From JACDCA01 sp040881785 (GTDB lineage Bacteria; Acidobacteriota; Vicinamibacteria; Vicinamibacterales; 2-12-FULL-66-21): a DNA stretch of 64,000 bases. Location of the stretch: assembly GCA_040881785.1 (NCBI GenBank), contig JBBECO010000199.1, positions 17,183 to 81,182 of the forward strand. The letters run 5' to 3'. Of the stretch, positions 52,290-61,493 are shown one piece after another. A program made the translations under genes and the position numbers. The stretch's first letter is position 1. Every line of letters starts with the position of its first letter. The notes beneath the pieces are model-generated. The model was given only the letters and a program-made list of their open reading frames with translations, did not search any database and had not been told where the DNA came from.

Positions 52290-53821
52290 CGCTGGGCCAG
52301 CTCATTCGCGCCGTGTCGGCGCACGAGCCGTTCGGCGCGCTGGCGTCGCAGGCGGCGTTGGCGCCCGATCCAGCGGTGAGCGGGGTCGTCTACGACTCGA
52401 GGCAGGCGGCCGCCGGTTCGGTCTTCGTCGCGCTCCGCGGTCTGCAGGCCGACGGCGCGGCGTACGCGCGGGAAGCGGTGAATCACGGCGCCGTGGCGGT
52501 CTTCGCGGAGGCGCCGGCCCCCGCGGACCATCGCGCCCCCTGGTTCCAGGTGGCCGATGGACGGCTGGCGCTCGCGGCGCTGGCGGCCGAGTTCTACGGA
52601 CGGCCGAGCGAACGGCTCTCGCTCGTGGGGATCACGGGTACGAACGGGAAGACGACCACCGCGTACGTGCTGTCGTCGATCTTCGAAGCGGCCGGCGTCA
52701 CGTGCGGCCGGATCGGGACGGTGGGCTACCGGATCGGCGACCGCGAGTACGAGGCGGCGCGCACCACGCCCGAGGCTCCGGAACTGCAGCGGATGCTGCG
52801 AGACATGGTCGCGCAGGGATGCGGCGCCTGTGTCATGGAGGTGTCGTCCCACGCGCTGGTTCTGCGGCGCGCCGATCATCTCCGTTTCAGCGCCGGAATC
52901 TTCACGAACCTCACGCGCGACCATCTCGACTTCCACGGCGACATGGAGGAGTACTTCACCGCCAAGCGTCGGCTCTTCGCGCTTCTGCCGGACGACGCCG
53001 TTGGCGTGACGAACGCCGACGATCGGCGCGGGAGCGACTTTGCCGCGGCCGCGGTGCGCCCGGTGACGTATGCGATCGACGCCCCCGCCGACGTGACGCC
53101 CGGGCCGATCGCGTACTCGCTCGACGGGCTGGTGTTCGACGTCCGCACGCCCCGCGGCACGGTGCACGTGCGTTCGAAACTCGTGGGCCGCCCGAATGCG
53201 TACAACATCCTCGCCGCGGTCGCGACCGCCGCGGCGCTGGATCTGCCCTTCAGCGCGATCGAGGAAGGTGTTCGCCGGCTGGAGAACGTGCCCGGACGGT
53301 TCCAGGTGGTGTCGGCGCCCCACGACGACGTGCGCATCGTCGTCGACTACGCCCATACCGACGACGCCCTCAAGAACCTGCTCGAGACGGCCCGACCCCT
53401 GGCGCAGGGGCGCGTGATCACGGTGTTCGGCTGCGGCGGCGACCGCGACAAGACCAAGCGTCCGCTCATGGGGGCCGTGGCGGCGCGTCTGAGCGACATG
53501 GTCATCGTGACCTCCGACAATCCGCGCTCCGAAGACCCGGAACAGATCATCGACGACATCCGGCGCGGCATCGTGCTGCCGGCCGACCGTGTCGGGCCGA
53601 AGGGGCACGGGCCGAGAGCGACGCCGAGTTTGGCGATCGTGGATCGCAAGGCCGCGATCGAGCGGGCGGTGCGCGAGGCGGCCCCGGACGATCTCATCCT
53701 CGTCGCCGGCAAGGGGCACGAGAAGTACCAGGTGATCGGCGAGCGCACGCTGCCGTTCGACGACGTGGAAGTGGCGCGGGCGGCGCTGGCGCAGCGGCGC
53801 GCCGGGTCCAGGGTGTCATAG
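52286..53821 (+). CDS. murE: UDP-MurNAc-L-Ala-D-Glu:meso-DAP ligase MurE
   Basis: This 511-residue Mur ligase has the ATP motif GITGTNGKTTT (115-125), the MEVSSHAL substrate loop and TNLTRDHLDFHG. The DNPR motif (411-414) marks enzymes adding meso-diaminopimelate and not lysine. The C-terminal VAGKGHEKYQ is also typical. It makes the cytosolic tripeptide precursor. The GTG start overlaps the ftsI stop (GTGA). The DNPR motif predicts an A1-gamma type, DAP-containing wall. Confidence 0.97.
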   Translation: MTLGQLIRAVSAHEPFGALASQAALAPDPAVSGVVYDSRQAAAGSVFVALRGLQADGAAYAREAVNHGAVAVFAEAPAPADHRAPWFQVADGRLALAALAAEFYGRPSERLSLVGITGTNGKTTTAYVLSSIFEAAGVTCGRIGTVGYRIGDREYEAARTTPEAPELQRMLRDMVAQGCGACVMEVSSHALVLRRADHLRFSAGIFTNLTRDHLDFHGDMEEYFTAKRRLFALLPDDAVGVTNADDRRGSDFAAAAVRPVTYAIDAPADVTPGPIAYSLDGLVFDVRTPRGTVHVRSKLVGRPNAYNILAAVATAAALDLPFSAIEEGVRRLENVPGRFQVVSAPHDDVRIVVDYAHTDDALKNLLETARPLAQGRVITVFGCGGDRDKTKRPLMGAVAARLSDMVIVTSDNPRSEDPEQIIDDIRRGIVLPADRVGPKGHGPRATPSLAIVDRKAAIERAVREAAPDDLILVAGKGHEKYQVIGERTLPFDDVEVARAALAQRRAGSRVS

Positions 53822-53824
53822 CGA

Positions 53825-55228
53825 GTGACCCTGCTGCCGCTCAACGCCGGAGACGTGGCCGCCGGCGGCGGCGGCCGCGTCGTGGCCGGTGACCGCGCCA
53901 CGCCGATCGGGCGCATCTCGATCGACTCGCGCACGGTGGCGGCCGGAGATTTTTTCGTCGCGATCCGCGGCGAGCGGTTCGACGGGCATCGGTTCGTGGC
54001 CGGTGCGCTGGCCGCCGGGGCCATCGGCGCCCTGGTGGACGATCCGGCGGCGGCCGGTGATCTCGCCGGCACGGCCGTGGTCGTGCAGGCCGCCGATACG
54101 ACGCGGGCGCTGCAGGCCCTCGCCCGCCACGTGCGGCGCCAGTCGGGCGCGCAGGTGGTGGCGATCACCGGCAGCGCCGGCAAGACGACCACGAAGGAAG
54201 TGTGCGCAGAGCTGCTGTCGGCGCGGTACAGCGTGTTTCGGAACACGGGGAATCTGAACAATCACATCGGACTGCCGCTGTCGCTGCTGGAACTGCGCGC
54301 GAAGCCGGATGTGGCGGTCGTTGAGCTCGGCATGAACCATCCCGGTGAGATCAGCACGCTCGTCGCCATCGCGGAGCCCGAGGTCCGCGTGTGGACGAAC
54401 GTGGGCGACGCGCACATCGGGTTCTTCGCGTCGGCAGAGGCCATCGCCGACGCCAAGGCGGAGATCCTGGACGGGGCCTCGGCCGGGACCGTGCTCGTGG
54501 CCAACGCGGACGACGCGCGCGTGATGGCGCGTGCCCGGCGCTTCGCCGGCCGGGTGATGACGTTCGGCACGGCCGACGGCGCGGACGTCCAGGCCTCCGA
54601 GGTCGAGATGCGCGGCCTCGACGGGCTGCGCGCGCAGGTGCGGACGCCGGCCGGGGCGTTCAGGCTCGAGACGCCGCTGGCCGGGCTCGGCAATCTCTCC
54701 AACGTCCTGGCGGCCACCGCCGTGGCGGTGCACTTCGACGTACCGCTCGACGCGATTGCCACGCGGGCGTCGCGGCTGCGTCCCGCGCATCATCGCGGCG
54801 AGCTGCTCCGCCTCCCTGGCGGCATCACGTTGATCGACGACGCGTACAACTCGAGCCCGGCGGCGCTGAAGCGGTCCCTCGAGATCGTCGCGGCGGCGAG
54901 CGGCAGCGCCCGGAAGGTGGCCGTGCTCGGCGAGATGCTCGAGCTCGGCGCGCATGCGGCGGTGCTGCACCGGGAGTGCGGGCGCGCGGCCCACGCGGCG
55001 GGCCTCGATCTGCTGGTCGCCGTGGGAGGCGAGCCGGCGCAGGCGCTGGCCGCCGAAGCGATCGAGTCCGGATTGCCCCCTCACTGCGTGGCGGTCGTTC
55101 CCGACCGCGCCGCGGCCACGGAGGAAGTCCTGCAGCGCGTGCGTCCCGGCGACCTCGTGCTCGTGAAGGGTTCCCGCGGCATCGGTCTCGACGCGGTCGT
55201 GGACCGGCTGAAGGCGGAGTTCGCCTGA
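53825..55228 (+). CDS. murF: UDP-MurNAc-tripeptide:D-Ala-D-Ala ligase MurF
   Basis: This 467-residue protein has DSRTVAAGDFFVAIRGERFDG at the N-terminus, the ATP loop AITGSAGKTTTKE (114-126) and NTGNLNNHIGLPL. It also has VVELGMNHPGEI, and DDAYNSSPAALKRSL for the amino-acid-binding part, all MurF hallmarks. It adds D-Ala-D-Ala to complete the pentapeptide. The GTG start lies 3 bp after murE, and the stop overlaps the mraY ATG (TGATG). Confidence 0.97.
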   Translation: MTLLPLNAGDVAAGGGGRVVAGDRATPIGRISIDSRTVAAGDFFVAIRGERFDGHRFVAGALAAGAIGALVDDPAAAGDLAGTAVVVQAADTTRALQALARHVRRQSGAQVVAITGSAGKTTTKEVCAELLSARYSVFRNTGNLNNHIGLPLSLLELRAKPDVAVVELGMNHPGEISTLVAIAEPEVRVWTNVGDAHIGFFASAEAIADAKAEILDGASAGTVLVANADDARVMARARRFAGRVMTFGTADGADVQASEVEMRGLDGLRAQVRTPAGAFRLETPLAGLGNLSNVLAATAVAVHFDVPLDAIATRASRLRPAHHRGELLRLPGGITLIDDAYNSSPAALKRSLEIVAAASGSARKVAVLGEMLELGAHAAVLHRECGRAAHAAGLDLLVAVGGEPAQALAAEAIESGLPPHCVAVVPDRAAATEEVLQRVRPGDLVLVKGSRGIGLDAVVDRLKAEFA

Positions 55229-56322
55229 TGCTGTACTACCTCCAGTATCTCAGCGAGTCGCTGCCGGTGCTCAACGTCGCGCGCTACATCACCTTCCGCA
55301 CGGCCGGTGCGAGCGTGACGGCGCTGGCGATCGGCCTCTTCCTCGGTCCGTGGATGATCCGCCGGCTGCGCGACTTTCAGATCGGGCAGGTCGTCAGGCA
55401 GGATGGGCCGGCGACCCATCGCACCAAGGCCGGCACGCCCACCATGGGCGGCCTGCTGATCCTGACCTCGGTGCTCGTGCCGACGCTGCTGTGGGCGAAC
55501 CTGTCGAACGGGTTCATCTGGGTCGCCGTGCTCGCGACCACGGCCTTCGGTGCGGTGGGGTTCGCGGACGACTACCTGAAGATCGTCCGCCGGTCCCATC
55601 ATGGCCTCCGGCCGCGGTACAAGATCGGCTGGCAGGTGCTGATCGCCCTCGCCGTCGGCCTGACCCTGCTGCTCCTGACCGACGCCGATCCGCGGCCGCT
55701 CTACAGCACACGCCTCATCGTGCCGTTTTTCAAGAACTTCATCCCCGACATCGGGTGGTTCTATGTTGCGTTCGGGTTGCTCGTCCTGGTGGGCTCGACC
55801 AACGCCGTGAACCTGACCGACGGGCTGGACGGTCTGGCCATCAGCGTGTTTGCCGTCGCGGCGGCCGCGTTCACGGCCCTGGCCTACGTCAGCGGCCACG
55901 CCGTGTTCGCCGAGTACCTCCAGTTGACGCGCTTCTCGCCGCTCACGCACGAACTGACCGTCTTCTGCGGCGCGCTCGTGGGCGCAAGCCTGGGCTTTCT
56001 CTGGTGGAATTCCTATCCCGCCGACATCTTCATGGGCGACGTGGGATCGCTCGGCCTCGGCGGCGCGCTCGGCACCGTCGCCCTGCTGATCAAACAGGAG
56101 TTTCTGCTCGTCTTCGTCGGCGGCGTGTTCGTCATAGAAGCGCTGTCGGTGATGATCCAGGTCGCCTCGTTCAAGCTCACGGGGAAGCGTGTGTTCCGGA
56201 TGGCGCCGCTGCACCACCATTTCGAGCTGATCGGCTGGAGCGAGCCGAAGGTCATCACCCGCTTCATCATCCTCGCGATCATCTTCGCGTTGTTCAGTCT
56301 GACGACCCTGAAGCTGCGATGA
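55228..56322 (+). CDS. mraY: Phospho-N-acetylmuramoyl-pentapeptide-transferase MraY
   Basis: This 364-residue protein has ten membrane segments. It carries the conserved cytosolic loops THRTKAGTPTMGG, GFADDYLKI (Asp-Asp metal site), NLTDGLDGLA, DIFMGDVGSLGLGG and MAPLHHHFEL. It transfers phospho-MurNAc-pentapeptide to undecaprenyl phosphate, making lipid I. Start and stop both overlap neighbours (TGATG with murF, ATGA with murD). Confidence 0.97.
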   Translation: MLYYLQYLSESLPVLNVARYITFRTAGASVTALAIGLFLGPWMIRRLRDFQIGQVVRQDGPATHRTKAGTPTMGGLLILTSVLVPTLLWANLSNGFIWVAVLATTAFGAVGFADDYLKIVRRSHHGLRPRYKIGWQVLIALAVGLTLLLLTDADPRPLYSTRLIVPFFKNFIPDIGWFYVAFGLLVLVGSTNAVNLTDGLDGLAISVFAVAAAAFTALAYVSGHAVFAEYLQLTRFSPLTHELTVFCGALVGASLGFLWWNSYPADIFMGDVGSLGLGGALGTVALLIKQEFLLVFVGGVFVIEALSVMIQVASFKLTGKRVFRMAPLHHHFELIGWSEPKVITRFIILAIIFALFSLTTLKLR

Positions 56323-57701
56323 CGACGCCACGCGAATTCTCCGTTCGGGGCAAGCGGGTGACGGTCGTGGGGGCCGCGCGGAGCGGCGTGGCCGCCGCCT
56401 TCCTCCTCGCGCGGCGCGGCGCGGCGGTCACGCTCAGCGACCTGCAGCCGGAGATCCCGAAGCAGGACGCGCTGCGCGCCGCCGGCGTGCGCCTCGAGCT
56501 CGGCGCGCACGAACACGCCACGCTGACCCGGGCCGACGTCGTGGTGCTCAGCCCCGGCGTGCCGTACGCGCAGCCGGCCGTCGCGGCGGCGCGCGCGGCC
56601 GGCGTCCACGTCATGGGCGAGCTCGAACTCGCCTCGCGCTGGCTGCGCGGACGGATCGTCGCCGTCACCGGCACGAAGGGCAAGTCCACGACCACCACGC
56701 TGACGGGACGGATGCTCGAGGCCGGAGGCCATCACGTGCTGGTCGGCGGCAACATCGGCCATCCCCTCAGCGCCCAGGTCGAGGCCTCGCGGCCCGACAC
56801 GATCCACGTGGTCGAGGCCAGCAGCTTCCAGCTCGAAACGATCGACACGTTCCGTCCGTGGATCTCCGTGCTCCTGAACTTCTCGCCGGATCATCTGGAC
56901 CGCCACGGCAGCCTCGAGGAATACGCGGCCGCGAAATCCCGGATCTTCCTCAACCAGACGGCCGCCGACTGGGCGGTGCTCAACGCCGACGATGCGGCGG
57001 TCGCGCCGATCGCCGCAACCGCGGCGTCACGGAGGCTCATGTTCTCCATGTCCGACTCACTGGCGTCCGGCGTCCTGGTCCGCGGCGACGACATCGTGCG
57101 CCGGACCGCGGAGGGAGACCAGCCGCTCGTCCCGCTGGCGTCGATTCAGCTGCTCGGGCGTCACCTGATCGCCGACGTGCTGGCGGCCTCCGCGGTGGCG
57201 TCGCTGGCCGGCGTGGACGCGGCCGCCATGACCCAGGCGGTGGCGCAGTTCAAAGGGCTGGAACATGCGCTCGAGCCCGTCGCCGAGATCAGCGGCGTGC
57301 TGTTCGTCAACGACTCCAAGGCCACGAATGTCGAAGCCGCACGGCGCGCCATCGAGAGCTTCGAGGCGCTGGTGGTGATCATGGGCGGCCGATTCAAGGG
57401 GGGCGACCTCCGCGATCTGCGGGAGCCGCTGCGCGCGCGCGGCGCGACGGTCGTCGCGATCGGCGAAGCGCGCGAACGGATCGCGGACGCCTTTGGCGGC
57501 GTGGTGGACGTGCGGGAGGCCGGCGACATGAGCGCCGCCGTGCGGATGGCGTTCGCCTGCGCGGCGCCTGGCGCGGCGGTGGTGCTCGCGCCGGCCTGCG
57601 CGAGCTTCGACATGTTCCGCGACTACGCGGAACGCGGGCGCGTCTTCAAACAGGAAGTCGAACGGCTGCAGGAGGAATGGAACGGCGTGCGTGAGCAGTG
57701 A
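56319..57701 (+). CDS. murD: UDP-MurNAc-L-Ala:D-Glu ligase MurD
   Basis: This 460-residue Mur ligase has the N-terminal VTVVGAARSGVAAAFLL, VVLSPGVP, the ATP loop VTGTKGKSTTT (116-126) and VEASSFQLE. It also has LNFSPDHLDRH, NDSKATN and the C-terminal PACASFDMF, as expected for MurD. It adds D-glutamate to UDP-MurNAc-L-Ala. The final codons (REQ and the TGA) lie in the first units of a GTGAGCA tandem array. The following 168 bp is the only large gap in the operon. Confidence 0.97.
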   Translation: MTTPREFSVRGKRVTVVGAARSGVAAAFLLARRGAAVTLSDLQPEIPKQDALRAAGVRLELGAHEHATLTRADVVVLSPGVPYAQPAVAAARAAGVHVMGELELASRWLRGRIVAVTGTKGKSTTTTLTGRMLEAGGHHVLVGGNIGHPLSAQVEASRPDTIHVVEASSFQLETIDTFRPWISVLLNFSPDHLDRHGSLEEYAAAKSRIFLNQTAADWAVLNADDAAVAPIAATAASRRLMFSMSDSLASGVLVRGDDIVRRTAEGDQPLVPLASIQLLGRHLIADVLAASAVASLAGVDAAAMTQAVAQFKGLEHALEPVAEISGVLFVNDSKATNVEAARRAIESFEALVVIMGGRFKGGDLRDLREPLRARGATVVAIGEARERIADAFGGVVDVREAGDMSAAVRMAFACAAPGAAVVLAPACASFDMFRDYAERGRVFKQEVERLQEEWNGVREQ

Positions 57702-57816
57702 GCAGTCATCAGTCCGGAGGGCGCGATGAAGAACCGTCCGCTGGGAACACAGGCTGCCCCGGCCTGTGAGGGTGGTGTCTTGGTCCCCGTCCGGCTGATG
57801 ACTGCTGACTGCTCAT
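57691..57816. repeat. Composite inverted array of GTGAGCA-like 7-bp units between murD and ftsW
   Basis: GTGAGCA, GTGAGCA, GTCATCA and GTCCGGA follow each other at 57691-57718. The reverse complements of GTCATCA, GTCAGCA and ATGAGCA occupy 57789-57816. The arms pair over about 24 bp with one mismatch. Between them lies an inner 7-bp hairpin CACAGGC (57748-57754) / GCCTGTG (57762-57768). The murD stop TGA (57699-57701) is inside the second unit. Confidence 0.85.
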
Positions 57817-57869
57817 GGCTCCGCAACACTTTCTCGGCTCGAGCGTGAGGGACCTTTAGGCGGCGAAGT

Positions 57870-59003
57870 ATGGCGCGAAAACTGAAATCTGACAAATGGC
57901 TCTTCATGGCGACGCTGATGCTCGTGTGCACCAGTGTCGTCATGGTGTACAGCGCGTCGGCCATCGTCCTGGGCGAGCGGGGGGAGAACCCCTACCTGTT
58001 TCTGTTCAAACAGGGTGTGTTTGCGCTGATCGGCCTCCTGTGCGTGCAGCTGGTGATGCGGATCGACTACCGGAACTACCGGCAGCCCGTCGTGATCTGG
58101 ACGGGCCTCGCGGTCGTCGGCATCCTCCTCGTCGCGGTGCTCTTCGGCCGGGAGGTGGGAGGGGCGACGCGCTGGCTGAACATCGGACCGCTCGGCATCC
58201 AGCCGTCCGAGATGGCCAAGCTGGCGGTGATCGTGTTCGTGGCCGCGCTGCTCGAGCGCCGCATGGAGCGGATCGACGAGCCGGCGTACGCGCTGGTGCC
58301 CGTGGCCGTCGTGCTCGGCGTCATCGTCGCCCTGATCCTCTCGCAGCCGGACCTCGGCACGGCCGCCTCGATCGTCATGATCGCGGCGGTCATGATCTTC
58401 GCCGCGGGTATCAGCTATCGCTATATCGCCGCCCTGGCGGTGATGGGGCTCCCGGCGCTCGTCCTGCTGATCTACACGTCGGACTATCGCATGCGTCGGA
58501 TGCAGGCGTTCATCGATCCGTGGAGCGACTCGCTCGACAGCGGCTACCAGGTGATCCAGTCGATGATCGCCGTCGCGGTCGGCGGCGTGTCGGGCCGCGG
58601 GTTGATGGACGGCGTGCAGAAGCTGTTCTACCTGCCGGAGCCGCACAACGACTTCATCTACGCCGTCATCTCCGAGGAGCTCGGGATGATCGGCGCCATG
58701 CTCGTGCTCGCCTGCTTCTGCGTGATCGCCTGGCGCGGCATGCGCACCGCGCTGCGGGCGCCCGACCGCTTCGGCGCCTTCCTCGCCATCGGCCTGACGA
58801 CGATGATCGCCTTCCAGGCGTTCTTCAACATCAGCGTCGTGCTGGGCCTGCTGCCGACCAAGGGCATCCCGCTGCCGTTCGTGAGCTACGGGGGATCGTC
58901 GCTGCTGATCAACCTGATCGGCATGGGCATCCTCCTCAACGTCTCGCAACATGCGTCCGCATCACAGATCGTGACGACGACGCTGCCGACGGCGGATGCA
59001 TGA
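57870..59003 (+). CDS. ftsW: Peptidoglycan glycosyltransferase FtsW
   Basis: This 377-residue SEDS protein has about ten membrane helices. It shows MVYSASAIV in the first helix, GGATRWLNIGPLGIQPSEMAKLA, LSQPDLGTA, YQVIQSMIAVAVGGVSGRGL, the PEPHNDFIYAVISEELG loop and KGIPLPFVSYGGSS near the end. It polymerises glycan strands at the septum with FtsI. The leader just upstream (57843-57866) contains GGACCTTTAGG, resembling the core of the repeat at 30288. The stop overlaps murG. Confidence 0.96.
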   Translation: MARKLKSDKWLFMATLMLVCTSVVMVYSASAIVLGERGENPYLFLFKQGVFALIGLLCVQLVMRIDYRNYRQPVVIWTGLAVVGILLVAVLFGREVGGATRWLNIGPLGIQPSEMAKLAVIVFVAALLERRMERIDEPAYALVPVAVVLGVIVALILSQPDLGTAASIVMIAAVMIFAAGISYRYIAALAVMGLPALVLLIYTSDYRMRRMQAFIDPWSDSLDSGYQVIQSMIAVAVGGVSGRGLMDGVQKLFYLPEPHNDFIYAVISEELGMIGAMLVLACFCVIAWRGMRTALRAPDRFGAFLAIGLTTMIAFQAFFNISVVLGLLPTKGIPLPFVSYGGSSLLINLIGMGILLNVSQHASASQIVTTTLPTADA

Positions 59004-60085
59004 CACCGCTCCGGATCGTGATCGCCGGTGGGGGAACCGGCGGGCATCTCTACCCGGGGATCGCCGTGGCGCGCGAGCTGCTGCGGCGGCGTCCGGAGAG
59101 CGCGATCAGCTTTGCGGGCACGGCACGCGGGATCGAAGCACGGGTGATCCCGCGCGAGGGCTTCGAGCTGGACCTGTTGCGGAGTGCGGGCTTGAAGGGG
59201 ATGTCGCCGCTGGCGCGCGCGCGCGGACTCGCGCTGCTGCCGCTCAGCGCGGCGGACGCCTGGCGCATCCTGTCGCGGCGCCGTCCGCACCTGGTGATCG
59301 GCGTGGGCGGCTACAGCTCGGGACCGGTCGTCGCGCTGGCGGCCGCGCGGCGGATCCCGACGCTGCTGCTCGAGCAGAACGCCGTGCCGGGATTCACCAA
59401 CCGCACGCTCGCGCACGTGGTGAGCGCGGCCGCGGTGACATACGCGTCAACGGTCGGTTACTTCGGAAGGAGGGGATTTGTTGCAGGCAATCCGGTCCGT
59501 GCCGAGTTCTTCACCGAATCTGACAGTCACGCGGCCGGCGCGCCGCCGAAGGTCCTGATCTTTGGCGGCTCCCAGGGCTCGCACGCGATCAACGTGGCCG
59601 GTGTGGAGGCGGCGCCGCAGCTGGCAGCGCACCGTGGCCGGCTGGCAATCACGCATCAGACAGGAGAGCGCGATCTTGAATTCGTCCGCGACGGCTACCG
59701 CCGCGCGGGGCTCGATGCCCGGGTGGAACCGTTCCTCTTCGCCATGGAGCGGGAAATAACCTCGGCGGATCTCGTGATCAGCCGGGCCGGCGCGACGACG
59801 CTGGCCGAACTGACGGCCGCCGGCCGGCCGTCGGTGCTGATCCCGCTGCCGACAGCCGCCGACGATCACCAGCGGAAGAACGCCGAGGTGCTCCGCGACG
59901 CGGGCGCCGCCGAGGTGATCGAGCAGAAGGACCTGACCGGCGACCGGCTCGCGGCCGTGGTCACGGCGCTGATCGGGGATTCCGGACGGCTGACGGCCAT
60001 GGGCCGCGCCGCCCGGCGCCTCGCGACGCCCGACGCAGCACGGGTCATCGTCGATCGCGCGCTGGAACTGGCGACCGAGTCTTGA
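59000..60085 (+). CDS. murG: UDP-GlcNAc:lipid I N-acetylglucosaminyltransferase MurG
   Basis: This 361-residue GT28 enzyme has IAGGGTGGHLYPGIAVA (8-24), VIGVGGYSSGPVVALAA, LLEQNAVPGFTNR, IFGGSQGSHAIN and SRAGATTLAELTAAGRPSVLIP, followed by DDHQRKNA. It converts lipid I to lipid II at the inner membrane face. The ATG overlaps the ftsW stop (ATGA), and murC begins 1 bp after the stop. Confidence 0.97.
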   Translation: MTPLRIVIAGGGTGGHLYPGIAVARELLRRRPESAISFAGTARGIEARVIPREGFELDLLRSAGLKGMSPLARARGLALLPLSAADAWRILSRRRPHLVIGVGGYSSGPVVALAAARRIPTLLLEQNAVPGFTNRTLAHVVSAAAVTYASTVGYFGRRGFVAGNPVRAEFFTESDSHAAGAPPKVLIFGGSQGSHAINVAGVEAAPQLAAHRGRLAITHQTGERDLEFVRDGYRRAGLDARVEPFLFAMEREITSADLVISRAGATTLAELTAAGRPSVLIPLPTAADDHQRKNAEVLRDAGAAEVIEQKDLTGDRLAAVVTALIGDSGRLTAMGRAARRLATPDAARVIVDRALELATES

Positions 60086-60086
60086 C

Positions 60087-61493
60087 GTGTTAGGACGCAC
60101 ACGCCGGATCCATTTCGTCGGCATCGGCGGCATCGGGATGAGCGGCATCGCCGAGCTGCTCGCCAATCTCGGCTACGACGTGAGCGGATCCGACGCGAAA
60201 CGGTCCGAGTTGACCGATCGGCTCGAGACCCTCGGGGTCCGGATCGCCGCCGGACACGACGGCGCCAATGTCGGGTCCGCCGATGTCGTGGTCGTGTCGT
60301 CCGCGATCGGCAGCGACAACCCGGAGGTCGCCGCCGCGCGCGCCCGGCACGTGCCGGTCATTCCGCGGGCCGAGATGCTCGCGGAGCTGATGCGGCTGCG
60401 ATACGGCATCGCGGTCGCCGGCGCGCACGGAAAGACGACGACGACGTCGATGGTGGCCCTGGTGCTCGACCGCGCGGGGCTCGATCCGACGGCCGTGATC
60501 GGCGGGCGGCTGAGCGCCTTCGGGAGCAACGCGCGGCTGGGCAAGGGCGATTACATGGTGGTGGAGGCAGACGAGAGCGACCGCTCGTTCCTGAAGCTCT
60601 CGCCATCCATCGGGGTCATTACGAACATCGATCGCGAGCATATGGAAAGTTACGGGACCTGGGAGAACCTGCAGCAGGCGTTCGCGGACTTCGCGAACAA
60701 GGTGCCGTTCTACGGCACCGTGATCGCCTGTGCCGACGACGCCCCGGTCCGGGAGCTGCTGCCGCGGTTCACGCGCCGGGTGATCACGTATGGACTCGAC
60801 GCCGGCGCGCACATTGGCGCACACGACATGCAGCTCGAAGCGTTCGGCTCGACCTGCACCGTCACGCACCGCCCGGGCGGCGGACCGGCCGGCACGCTCG
60901 GACCGCTGCGCCTGCGCGTGCCGGGACGGCACAACGTGCTGAACGCCCTGGCGGCGGTGGCGGTCGGCCTCGAAGTCGGCATTCCGTTTCCCAGAATCGC
61001 GGCGGGTCTCGAGGAGTTCCAGGGCGCCGAGCGCCGCTTCCAGACGCGCGGTGAAGCGCACGGCGTGCTCGTCGTGGACGACTACGGCCACCACCCGACC
61101 GAGATCGCGGCGGTCATTGCGGCCGCCCGCGCCGGGATCGGCCGCCGCCTCATCGCGGTCTTTCAACCGCACCGGTTCAGCCGTACCGAGCAACTGCTCG
61201 AGGCATTTGGCCCCGCGTTCGACGGCGCGGCTGCCGTCGTGCTGACCGATATCTATGCGGCCGGCGAGACGCCAATCCCCGGCATCACCGTCGAGGTCCT
61301 GGCCGACGCCATGCGCCGCACGACGTCCGTGCCCGTCGAGCTGATCAAGACGCTCGACGACGTCCCGGCCGCCGTCGCGGAACGTGTCCGGCCGGGAGAT
61401 TTGGTCATCACGCTCGGCGCCGGATCGATCGGCGGCGTCGGCGACCGGATCCTCGATGCCATCCGGGCGAGAGAGACGGGGACCCGGCCATGA
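60087..61493 (+). CDS. murC: UDP-MurNAc:L-alanine ligase MurC
   Basis: This 468-residue protein opens IHFVGIGGIGMSGIAELL. It has GSDAKRSELTDRLETLGV, the ATP loop VAGAHGKTTTTSM, EADESDRSFL, NIDREHMESYG, and the C-terminal VDDYGHHPTEI and FQPHRFSRT, all diagnostic of MurC. It starts the peptide stem by adding L-alanine. Translation begins at a GTG. In many genomes murB and ddl follow, but here ftsQ overlaps directly (ATGA). Confidence 0.97.
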   Translation: MLGRTRRIHFVGIGGIGMSGIAELLANLGYDVSGSDAKRSELTDRLETLGVRIAAGHDGANVGSADVVVVSSAIGSDNPEVAAARARHVPVIPRAEMLAELMRLRYGIAVAGAHGKTTTTSMVALVLDRAGLDPTAVIGGRLSAFGSNARLGKGDYMVVEADESDRSFLKLSPSIGVITNIDREHMESYGTWENLQQAFADFANKVPFYGTVIACADDAPVRELLPRFTRRVITYGLDAGAHIGAHDMQLEAFGSTCTVTHRPGGGPAGTLGPLRLRVPGRHNVLNALAAVAVGLEVGIPFPRIAAGLEEFQGAERRFQTRGEAHGVLVVDDYGHHPTEIAAVIAAARAGIGRRLIAVFQPHRFSRTEQLLEAFGPAFDGAAAVVLTDIYAAGETPIPGITVEVLADAMRRTTSVPVELIKTLDDVPAAVAERVRPGDLVITLGAGSIGGVGDRILDAIRARETGTRP

